Position numbers and translations under genes: made by a program. The notes under the pieces were generated by a model. The model was given only the letters and a program-made list of their open reading frames with translations. It was not told the origin of the DNA and did not search any database. Positions 1-6,164 of a DNA stretch of 23,387 nt are shown here, one piece after another. Numbering within the stretch: the first letter of the stretch is position 1; each line of letters starts with the position of its first letter. This DNA comes from Spirochaetia bacterium (GTDB lineage: Bacteria > Spirochaetota > Spirochaetia > Treponematales > Breznakiellaceae): NCBI GenBank assembly GCA_025997675.1, contig BNUX01000046.1, forward strand, positions 1 to 23,387. Reading direction: 5' to 3'.

Positions 1-114
1 CGGCTTAAGGATGTTGAAGAGTCCCAGCAGAAGATCGTGTCCATTATCCGGCATCTGGAAGAGACCGGGGAAATCGTGGTTGCCCGTGCCGGTGAGGATG
101 AGTTGGTAGTATGA
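1..114 (+). CDS. fliG: FliG flagellar motor switch protein, C-terminal end (partial)
   Basis: Only the last 37 residues are in the window. They read through RLKDVEESQQKIV and IIRHLEETGEIVV to a TGA at 112-114. This is the final helix of the FliG C-terminal domain, which carries the torque-generating surface facing the stator. FliG sits on the cytoplasmic face of the MS ring in the switch complex. The stop overlaps the ATG of fliH (ATGA), implying translational coupling inside a flagellar operon. Identification rests on the short tail plus the fliH-fliI-fliJ genes that follow. Confidence 0.85.
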   Translation, partial: RLKDVEESQQKIVSIIRHLEETGEIVVARAGEDELVV

Positions 115-1052
115 TTAACAAGGCGGTTTTCAGGCCCGGCGAACTGGTGCTTAGTAATGAAACGGTGTTTCTGGAGCCTCCCCTCCTGGCCTATGTGGAT
201 ACGGCGCTGGAGGAACTGGACCATGTCCCGGAGGTGCCGGAGTATACCGGCCCCACTGCGGATGACCTCAGGCGGGAGGCGGAACTGTTCAAGTCCCACT
301 GGGATGAAGAACGGGAGGCCATGATCCGGGATGCCCAGGAACGGGCGGAGGCCATCATTTCCGAAGCCCAGGCAAACGCCGGCGAAGAGGTGCTCCGGGT
401 GTCCGACGAGGCGGAGCAGATAAAACAGCAGGCGGAAGCGGAGGGGGAGAAGATACGCGCCGGGGCGGCACAAAAGGCCGCGGAGATTGAAGGCGCCGCC
501 GAGGCCGCCTTTCTGAAGGCGCGTAAGGAAGCAACGGAAGCGGGTTTCAAGGAAGGCCGGGAAGCGGGGTACACCGAAGGCAAGGCCGAAGCCGACCGCC
601 TGATTGAACGGGTCCAGACCGTGCTGGAACGGGCCCAGGGCCGCCGGGAGGAGATCCTGGTGGAGACCGAGCAGCAGATTGTAGATTTAGTATTACTGAT
701 GGCCCGAAAGGTTATCAAGATCATCTCCGAAACCCAGAAGGACGTGGTACAGGAAAATATCATTGCAGCCCTGCATAAGGTAAAGAGCCGGGGTACTATC
801 ACTATCCGGGTGAACGTGCGGGATTTAGAGCTCACCACCGAACACATCGACGGCTTTATTCAGAAGATGGAAGGGGTAAAGGGGATACAGGTGGCGGAGG
901 ATTCCACGGTTGATCCCGGCGGCTGTATCATTGAAACGGACTTCGGCGAAATTGACGCCCGTATCAGCAGCCAGCTTGCGGAGCTTGAGACGAAGATCCG
1001 CTCGGCATCCCCGATTATGGAAAAGCCTAAGCCTGTGGGTACAGCCGGATAG
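111..1052 (+). CDS. fliH: FliH, flagellar export ATPase regulator/stator
   Basis: The 313-residue protein is rich in Ala, Glu, Lys and Arg and has long coiled-coil character from about residue 50 to 200. It includes the Gly-spaced helix GFKEGREAGYTEGKAEADR, the GxxxG-type repeat typical of FliH. The C-terminal 110 residues (from about IVDLVLLMARKVIKIISETQ) match the globular domain that binds the FliI ATPase. In the family, FliH forms a peripheral stalk-like dimer that holds FliI at the export gate and controls its activity. The start overlaps the fliG stop (ATGA), and fliI begins 9 nt after the stop. It is somewhat longer than the enterobacterial protein (about 235 aa); the extra length is in the N-terminal segment. 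Confidence 0.92.
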   Translation: MINKAVFRPGELVLSNETVFLEPPLLAYVDTALEELDHVPEVPEYTGPTADDLRREAELFKSHWDEEREAMIRDAQERAEAIISEAQANAGEEVLRVSDEAEQIKQQAEAEGEKIRAGAAQKAAEIEGAAEAAFLKARKEATEAGFKEGREAGYTEGKAEADRLIERVQTVLERAQGRREEILVETEQQIVDLVLLMARKVIKIISETQKDVVQENIIAALHKVKSRGTITIRVNVRDLELTTEHIDGFIQKMEGVKGIQVAEDSTVDPGGCIIETDFGEIDARISSQLAELETKIRSASPIMEKPKPVGTAG

Positions 1053-1061
1053 GGGCGCATC

Positions 1062-2411
1062 ATGGAAACCATTTTAGACAAGTATCTCGAAACGGCGGAC
1101 CACACGGAAACCATCAAATATGTGGGCCGGGTGATTAAGGTCCAGGGTATCCTCATCGAAAGCGCCGGCCCCCAGGCGGTGATAGGGGAAGTGTGCCGTA
1201 TTGAGGTCCCACGGGGTAGGGGCTTAATCCGGGCCGAGGTGGTAGGGCTTGCGGGCGGTATCGTCCAGCTTATGGCTTACGAGGAAATTGAGGGCATTGA
1301 GATTGGTAACCGGGTAATTGCCACCGGGGATCAATTGGTCGTAGCGGTTTCACCCAAACTTTTAGGCCGGGTCCTTGACGCTATGGGCCGCCCCGTGGAC
1401 GACAAGGGTGAAATTGAATCGCCTTTGTACTATCCCGCCATCGCCAGCCCCCCGGACCCCCTCAAGCGGCGCCGGATTGTTGATCCCCTTGCCACCGGGG
1501 TCAGGGCCATCGACGGGATGCTGACCATAGGCCGGGGTCAAAGAATGGGTATCTTTGCCGGTTCCGGGGTGGGGAAGTCCACCCTCCTGGGCATGATTGC
1601 CCGGAATACCAGCGCCGATGTGAACGTGGTGGCCCTTATCGGTGAGCGGGGGAGGGAGGTGAACGAGTTTATCGAACGGGACCTGGGGCCGGAAGGCCTG
1701 GCCCGCAGCGTTATTATTGTAACCCCCTCCAACTCACCCCCCCTGGCCCGGCTCCGGGGTGCATACACGGCTACGGCGGTGGCGGAATACTTCCGCGACC
1801 AGGGCAAGGACGTGATGCTCCTCTTTGATTCGGTTACCCGCTTTGCCCGTGCCCAGCGGGAAATCGGCCTTGCCGCAGGCGAACCCCCGGCAACCCGTGG
1901 CTACACCCCCAGTATGTTCGACTCCATGCCCAAACTGCTGGAACGCTGCGGTACCTCGGATAAGGGCACCATCACCGGCTTCTACACCATCCTGGTGGAC
2001 GGCGATGACATGGACGAACCGGTGGCGGACACGGTCCGGGGAATCCTGGACGGCCACATGGTCCTTTCCCGCAGCCTGGCCCAACGGTATCATTACCCCG
2101 CCATAGATATCCTGGCCAGTATATCCCGTCTGGCTTCGACCGTATGCGGCCCGGTTACCATAAAGGCGGTGGGGGCCGTCCGCCGTCTCCTGGCGGTTTA
2201 TGCGGAGGCGGAGGACCTGATCAATGTGGGGGCCTACCATGCGGGTTCCAATCCGGGGATTGATGAAGCCATCGCCAAGCGGGAAGCCCTCGAAGCGTTT
2301 CTTACCCAGACGGTGGAAGAAAGAACCCCGGTAGAGGACACCCTCAAAGCCCTGGGCAAAATCGCCGGGATTGATATCCCCGCAGAAGAATTATCACGGT
2401 ATCAGATATGA
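1062..2411 (+). CDS. fliI: FliI, flagellum-specific type III export ATPase
   Basis: The 449-residue protein is an F1-beta-like ATPase that energises export of flagellar rod, hook and filament subunits. It has an N-terminal beta-barrel (about 20-90) and then the ATPase core. Walker A is GSGVGKST at 167-174 and the Walker B strand VMLLFD ends in D256. The family signature PSMFDSMPKLLERCG follows. The length is normal. FliH lies 9 nt upstream and FliJ overlaps by ATGA downstream, so the complete FliH-FliI-FliJ ATPase complex is encoded together. No missing catalytic residue was seen. Confidence 0.97.
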   Translation: METILDKYLETADHTETIKYVGRVIKVQGILIESAGPQAVIGEVCRIEVPRGRGLIRAEVVGLAGGIVQLMAYEEIEGIEIGNRVIATGDQLVVAVSPKLLGRVLDAMGRPVDDKGEIESPLYYPAIASPPDPLKRRRIVDPLATGVRAIDGMLTIGRGQRMGIFAGSGVGKSTLLGMIARNTSADVNVVALIGERGREVNEFIERDLGPEGLARSVIIVTPSNSPPLARLRGAYTATAVAEYFRDQGKDVMLLFDSVTRFARAQREIGLAAGEPPATRGYTPSMFDSMPKLLERCGTSDKGTITGFYTILVDGDDMDEPVADTVRGILDGHMVLSRSLAQRYHYPAIDILASISRLASTVCGPVTIKAVGAVRRLLAVYAEAEDLINVGAYHAGSNPGIDEAIAKREALEAFLTQTVEERTPVEDTLKALGKIAGIDIPAEELSRYQI

Positions 2412-2845
2412 AGCGTTTCAAGTTCGGTCTCCGGAAAGTATTGGAACTGCGGGAACACGCGGAGAAGGAAGCGGAGATCGAACTGGGCAAGGCCGTGGGC
2501 GCCCTGACCCTCCTAGAGCGGCACATAGCGCAGGTAGCGGAAGAACGGAGCGGGGCCGCCGCGAAACGGTTCGCGCCGGAGAACGGTCTCGCAGACATGC
2601 AAAGCTACGAACGGTATATCCTCCGGCTCGACCGTACCCGTGATACGCTCCTCATGGACGCCGCCAAGGCGGAACTGGTGGTGGCGGAGAAGCGCGATAT
2701 TTACATGGAAGCCGCCCGGGACAGGAAGGCGCTGGACAAGGTAAGGGAACGCCGTCAGGGGGAGTACCGGAAGTTTGCCCTGGCGGAGGAGAATAAGGAA
2801 CTGGATGATGTGGCGGCCCGCATGAGGCGGACCCGGCGGACATAG
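2408..2845 (+). CDS. fliJ: FliJ, flagellar export chaperone/central stalk
   Basis: The 145-residue protein is almost wholly charged helix, beginning MKRFKFGLRKVLELREHAEKE, which matches the start of FliJ proteins. The family forms an antiparallel coiled coil that fits the central pore of the FliI hexamer and recycles export chaperones. The assignment depends on the characteristic N-terminus, size, coiled-coil character and position directly after fliI, because FliJ is weakly conserved. The start codon lies in an ATGA overlap with the fliI stop. It looks like the last gene of this flagellar stretch; no T-run hairpin follows. Confidence 0.85.
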   Translation: MKRFKFGLRKVLELREHAEKEAEIELGKAVGALTLLERHIAQVAEERSGAAAKRFAPENGLADMQSYERYILRLDRTRDTLLMDAAKAELVVAEKRDIYMEAARDRKALDKVRERRQGEYRKFALAEENKELDDVAARMRRTRRT

Positions 2846-2904
2846 CTATTTTACTAAAGTATTCCTCCCGATAAAGCGATACTAAAAGGAATGAGGAGTC
2901 TTGA

Positions 2905-3597
2905 ATGAAAAAGCGTACCGCTGTTGCTGCTGTTCTTATACTTGTCTTGAGTACTACGATACTATCTGCCCAGGAAGAAGCGGACGATCCGGAAGATGCT
3001 GAACCGGCTGCTTTAGATGCGGCGCTTGCCGAAGTTATCCCTGACTACACCGAGGATGCTGAACTGGTTTCTTCAAAAGCAGCGCTTCCTGAAACTGCAC
3101 CCCCCCCGCCTCCGGTCAACGCCGCGCCGAATCCGCCGGCACCTGCAGTGGTAGAAGCTGCCCGTCCCGAAGGTGCGCCCGCCGCCCCCAATAATGCCCT
3201 TATCTATTTCAACCGGGGGAATTGGTATAGAGCCAGGGGCAATTATGATGCGGCCATAGCGGATTATACCCGGGTAATCAGAATCAATCCCAATGACGCT
3301 AAAGCCTATTACAATCGCGGTTTTTCATACCATAACAGGGGCGCCTATGACCGGGCCATTGCGGACTATACCGCCGCGCTGAACATCAATCCCTACTATA
3401 GCGATGCCTTACATAGTCGTGGTAATGCCTACAGAACCAGGGGTGACTATGACCAGGCTATCGCGGACTATGCCGCCGCGCTGAACATCAATCCCTACGA
3501 TGCCTTAGCAAACGTGAGCCTTGACATGGCACAGCGGGAACGGAGCTATTGGGTCTCCCTTGCGCAAAGAAGGTATTGGGGTACCCCGGGTTTTTAA
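2905..3597 (+). CDS. Exported TPR-repeat protein
   Basis: The 230-residue protein starts with a good signal peptide: basic MKKR, then a hydrophobic stretch to about residue 20, with likely cleavage after LSA at residue 22. Residues 23-95 are acidic and then Pro/Ala-rich, a flexible linker. Residues 97-198 are three back-to-back 34-residue tetratricopeptide repeats of the type RGNxYxxRGxYDxAIADYxxAL, followed by a 32-residue tail rich in Arg and aromatics. TPRs bind peptides or partner proteins, so a periplasmic scaffold role is plausible; the partner is unknown. A GAGGAG ribosome binding site at 2893-2898 supports the ATG. A C8 tract lies in the linker codons, and TPR2 and TPR3 share a 26-bp DNA identity exactly one unit apart. 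Confidence 0.85.
   Translation: MKKRTAVAAVLILVLSTTILSAQEEADDPEDAEPAALDAALAEVIPDYTEDAELVSSKAALPETAPPPPPVNAAPNPPAPAVVEAARPEGAPAAPNNALIYFNRGNWYRARGNYDAAIADYTRVIRINPNDAKAYYNRGFSYHNRGAYDRAIADYTAALNINPYYSDALHSRGNAYRTRGDYDQAIADYAAALNINPYDALANVSLDMAQRERSYWVSLAQRRYWGTPGF
3371..3498 (+). repeat. DNA-level duplication of a TPR unit
   Basis: Positions 3371-3396 and 3473-3498 are identical over 26 bp and lie 102 bp apart, exactly one 34-codon TPR. Sequence around both copies is also close. This suggests a recent unit duplication or gene conversion inside the exported TPR gene. Confidence 0.8.
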
Positions 3598-3724
3598 TAC
3601 CTATCAGGGCCGGCGCATACTTGCTCAGTAATGGCCGGTGACCCGAATTCTTATGTCCTAGTGCGGTAGACGGTTTGGCGGCGGTTGCCGCAGCCTCTGC
3701 GGCGGTTGCCGGTGTAATACCTAT
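3595..3724. repeat. Spacer with direct repeats and a hairpin
   Basis: The 173-nt spacer between the exported TPR gene and the omega-like gene holds three visible structures. The 10-mer TAATACCTAT occurs at 3595-3604 and 3715-3724, 120 bp apart, and the first copy includes the TPR stop codon. The 13-mer GCGGCGGTTGCCG occurs at 3678-3690 and 3699-3711. GCCGCAG (3687-3693) and CTGCGGC (3697-3703) form a 7-bp hairpin with a 3-nt loop and no T-run. No function is assigned. Confidence 0.6.
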
Positions 3725-3733
3725 TGAAAGCCC

Positions 3734-3763
3734 TTTACACAGGTGCGTAAAATCATCTATACT
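3734..3763 (+). promoter_or_regulatory. Predicted sigma-70-type promoter of the omega-like gene
   Basis: TTTACA (3734-3739), an 18-nt spacer, then TATACT (3758-3763). Each box matches 5 of 6 consensus bases. Transcription would be expected around 3769-3771, which is the ATG of the gene at 3771, so the message may have no leader. Confidence 0.6.
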
Positions 3764-3770
3764 AACGATT

Positions 3771-3962
3771 ATGATATTTCCCTTAGAAGAACTTATTGAG
3801 TACGAAGGCAACATGTACGAGATCACCGCCGCCGCTTCCCGCCGGTCCTACCAGCTTTCCATGCTGAAGGACCCGGACATTGAGGATAATGAGGGCAAGG
3901 TGGTGTCCCTGGCGGCCCGCCAAGTCTTTACCAGCGAGATAGAATTCCACCTGGAAGATTGA
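3771..3962 (+). CDS. rpoZ: RNA polymerase omega subunit-like small protein
   Basis: The 63-residue protein begins MIFPLEELIEYEGNMYEIT. Its layout follows the omega family: GNxYEI near the start (bacterial omega GNRFDL), then AASRRSYQLS (omega AARRARQ), then KVVSLAARQVF (omega KTTVIALREI). In the family, omega helps fold and hold the beta-prime subunit of RNA polymerase. The start was set at ATG 3771 because upstream in-frame codons (including a TTG at 3675) read into low-complexity Ala/Val sequence and the predicted promoter lies at 3734-3763. No Shine-Dalgarno is visible before it. It sits just upstream of rimP-nusA-infB, a fitting neighbourhood. It is shorter than E. coli omega (91 aa) and lacks the C-terminal tail. 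Confidence 0.65.
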   Translation: MIFPLEELIEYEGNMYEITAAASRRSYQLSMLKDPDIEDNEGKVVSLAARQVFTSEIEFHLED

Positions 3963-4032
3963 TACCGGTTTGCTCATCATTTGTTAGAGCTGGAGGATAT
4001 TACTGAAAAAGTATGCGCCGGCCCTGAAGTAC

Positions 4033-4061
4033 TTGACAAAACATATTGCCAAAGGTACAGT
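4033..4061 (+). promoter_or_regulatory. Predicted promoter of the rimP-nusA-infB operon
   Basis: A perfect TTGACA (4033-4038), a 17-nt spacer, then TACAGT (4056-4061, 4 of 6 matches). The expected start near 4068 lies about 23 nt before the strong intrinsic terminator at 4091-4117, so transcripts would meet that terminator before reaching rimP. Confidence 0.6.
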
Positions 4062-4090
4062 GAGTAGGACATTCGGAATATCATACCAAG

Positions 4091-4117
4091 GGGCCGTTCC
4101 GAACGGCCCTTTTTTTT
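4091..4117 (+). terminator. Intrinsic terminator, candidate attenuator before rimP
   Basis: GGGCCGTTC (4091-4099) and GAACGGCCC (4101-4109) form a G+C-rich hairpin followed by eight Ts (4110-4117). It ends 24 nt before the rimP ATG. It could terminate the omega-like transcript, or attenuate transcripts from the promoter at 4033-4061. An upstream TTCGGAA (4072-4078) is complementary to TTCCGAA (4097-4103) in the loop and upper stem and could compete with it. Confidence 0.85.
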
Positions 4118-4141
4118 GAAGTTCCCAATAAAGGGCGTGGA

Positions 4142-4618
4142 ATGAGGTATACCCCCAGACAGGCGGACAGCCTCTATGAGACCCTGGAACCGGTGGCCCG
4201 CAGCCTGGGGATGGCCCTGGTAGAGCTGACCCTCTCCCGCCATAGGGGCAGCGTCCAGGTCCGGGGGGTGGTTTACAGGACGGGTAAGGCCGCCGTCGGG
4301 GTGGACGATTGTTCCCGGGTACACCGGGCTATATTGCCCCTCCTGGAGCAGGCTTTTCCCGGGCAGGACCTCTTTGTGGAGCTGAGTTCCCCCGGTATAG
4401 ACCGGGTGATCAAGGACGGCAGGGAATTCGTCCATTACCTGGGCCGGGGGGTGCGGTGTTACCGCACGGATATAAGCGATTGGACCGGAGGGATTCTCCG
4501 GTCTGCGGATGAAAATGGGATTGTTCTTAAAGGAAAGGATGGTATGACAACATTAACGTATGGGTGTATCGCAAAGGCGAAACTCGATGATACAATAGAA
4601 AACAGAGGGGAGGTTTAA
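4142..4618 (+). CDS. rimP: RimP, ribosome maturation factor for the 30S subunit
   Basis: The 158-residue protein has the RimP/YhbC plan: an N-terminal alpha/beta domain with LYETLEPVARSLGMALVELT, then the family signature ELSSPGIDRVIKDGREF, then an SH3-like C-terminal domain (about 90-155). RimP binds free 30S subunits and assists their maturation near the central pseudoknot. It precedes nusA by 4 nt, the classical rimP-nusA-infB order. The N-terminal part is G+C-rich and the last 30 codons are less so. The ribosome binding site is weak (GGGCGTGGA just before the ATG), which suits a gene under leader control, but that is inference. Confidence 0.92.
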   Translation: MRYTPRQADSLYETLEPVARSLGMALVELTLSRHRGSVQVRGVVYRTGKAAVGVDDCSRVHRAILPLLEQAFPGQDLFVELSSPGIDRVIKDGREFVHYLGRGVRCYRTDISDWTGGILRSADENGIVLKGKDGMTTLTYGCIAKAKLDDTIENRGEV

Positions 4619-4622
4619 GCTC

Positions 4623-6155
4623 GTGGCAACAGATATGTCGGAGGCAATCCACCAGCTTATCCAGGATCGGGGTATGTCGGAGGAGCTTGTCCTCAGAACC
4701 ATAGAAGATACCCTTTTGGCGGCTTATAAGCGGAAGTTTGGCAATGCGGACAACGCCATTGTCCGGTTTAACGATACCAATACCGAGGTATCGATATATG
4801 CCCAGAAAAAGGTCGTTGACGGGGTCTACGATCCGGTTTCGGAGGTAGACCTGGAGGAAGCCCGGGAACTCAATCCGGAAGCGGATATTGATGACGAGCT
4901 CCTCATCGAAGTGGACCCCAAGGACTTTGACCGTATTTCGGTGCAGAGCGCCAAGCAGACCGCCAAGCAGTCCATCCGGGAAATAACGAAGGACTCCCTG
5001 TATTCGGAATACATTGATAAGGTGGGGGAGATCATCATCGGGTACTATCAGCGGGAGCGGAACGGGACCATCTATGTGGACCTGGGCAAGCTGGAGGGGA
5101 TACTCCCCAAGAAGTTCCAGTCCCCCCGTGAGGTGTACCACGTTAACGACCGCATCAAAGCCCTGATTACCGAGGTAAATAAGACCCCCGCAGGGCTCCA
5201 GATAGTCCTTTCCCGGACCCATACCGACTTTGTCCGGGCCATTTTTGAGCTTGAGGTGCCCGAGGTTTACGACAAAACCGTGGAGATCCACAAGATCGTC
5301 CGGGAAGCGGGGTACCGCACCAAGCTGGCGGTCTATTCCAACCGGGATGATGTGGACCCCGTGGGGGCCTGCGTAGGCCTGAAAGGGGTGCGTATCCAGG
5401 CGGTTATCCGGGAACTGGAGGGGGAAAAGATAGACATCCTCAAGTACGACCCCGATCCCCGCCGCTTCATCAAAAACGCCTTGTCTCCGGCGGAAGTCCG
5501 GGATGTGATCCTCCTGGATGAGAACAAACATCAGGCATTGGCGGTGGTGGGTGATACCCAACTGTCCCTGGCCATCGGTAAGCAGGGCCTCAACGTGCGG
5601 CTGGCAAACCGGCTGGTGGACTGGAACATCGACGTCAAGACCGACGCCCAGTTTGGGGAAATGGATATCGCCAGTGAATCCCGGCGGGCGGTATCGGAAC
5701 TGTTCGGGGACGCCGAGGGCGACCCTTACGGCTATGGGGAAGAGCTTTCCCGGATATCCGAGCTTCCCGGGGTGGATGCCCAGGTTGCCGCCGCCTTGCT
5801 GGAAAACAATATCGACTTTATAGAAGATTTCCTTTCTCTGAACGAAGAGGAAACGGCGGCGCTCAAGGGGATCACGGCGGAACAGGTTTCCGCCCTGCGG
5901 CTGCTCATCGAAGAGTTTGTGGAAGTGGTGGAAGAAGAAGCGGAAGAGGATTATGAAGAGGGCGCTCCCGAAGAAGCGGGGGAGGAAGCCGGGGAGGCCG
6001 AAACACCTCCGGCCCCTGCGGGTGGAGAAGCGGAAGCAGGTCTTGCCGCAGCTGAGGAATATGACTGCCCTGAATGCGGCGCAAAGATAACCGTAACTAT
6101 GACCAATTGTCCGAATTGCGGTATCGGATTGAGTTTTGAATTTGAGGACGAATAA
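4623..6155 (+). CDS. nusA: NusA transcription elongation/termination factor with C-terminal zinc ribbon
   Basis: The 510-residue protein modulates pausing, intrinsic termination and antitermination by binding RNA polymerase and nascent RNA. It has the N-terminal polymerase-binding domain (1-about 130), S1 (about 134-200), KH1 with GLKG at 252-255, and KH2 with IGKQG at 318-322. After the usual core come a helical hairpin-type domain (about 373-432, ISELPGVDAQVAAALLE), a Glu-rich linker (about 436-478), and a four-cysteine knuckle with C482/C485 and C496/C499. That last module is absent from E. coli NusA. The GTG start at 4623 is chosen for the AGGGGAGG site at 4606-4613. infB begins 9 nt after the stop. 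Confidence 0.96.
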   Translation: MATDMSEAIHQLIQDRGMSEELVLRTIEDTLLAAYKRKFGNADNAIVRFNDTNTEVSIYAQKKVVDGVYDPVSEVDLEEARELNPEADIDDELLIEVDPKDFDRISVQSAKQTAKQSIREITKDSLYSEYIDKVGEIIIGYYQRERNGTIYVDLGKLEGILPKKFQSPREVYHVNDRIKALITEVNKTPAGLQIVLSRTHTDFVRAIFELEVPEVYDKTVEIHKIVREAGYRTKLAVYSNRDDVDPVGACVGLKGVRIQAVIRELEGEKIDILKYDPDPRRFIKNALSPAEVRDVILLDENKHQALAVVGDTQLSLAIGKQGLNVRLANRLVDWNIDVKTDAQFGEMDIASESRRAVSELFGDAEGDPYGYGEELSRISELPGVDAQVAAALLENNIDFIEDFLSLNEEETAALKGITAEQVSALRLLIEEFVEVVEEEAEEDYEEGAPEEAGEEAGEAETPPAPAGGEAEAGLAAAEEYDCPECGAKITVTMTNCPNCGIGLSFEFEDE

Positions 6156-6164
6156 AGGTGGAAC

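Noticed and set aside
191..847. Minus-strand Ser/Arg-rich frame of 218 codons inside fliH
   Set aside because: Antisense shadow of the fliH coiled-coil codons; composition is explained by the complement of Glu/Ala/Arg codons.
2855..2874. Sigma-28-like flagellar promoter (TAAA ... CCGATAA) before the exported TPR gene
   Set aside because: The CCGATAA box is good, but the gap from TAAA is 9 nt where about 15-16 is expected, and no better -35 lies at the right distance. GATACT at 2878-2883 as a sigma-70 box also lacks a -35.
3675..3770. Upstream TTG start extending the omega-like gene by 32 residues
   Set aside because: The extension is Ala/Val low complexity, crosses the predicted promoter, and has no ribosome binding site. 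The family homology begins at the ATG at 3771.
3963..4141. tRNA or riboswitch in the spacer before rimP
   Set aside because: No cloverleaf and no known aptamer consensus could be seen; only the promoter, terminator and competing pairing are supportable.
4527..5561. Long open frame (344 codons) on the minus strand inside nusA
   Set aside because: It lies wholly antisense to clearly conserved NusA S1/KH coding sequence, apart from a short overlap with the rimP end. Its translation has no recognisable motif. Long antisense frames are expected in G+C-rich genes.
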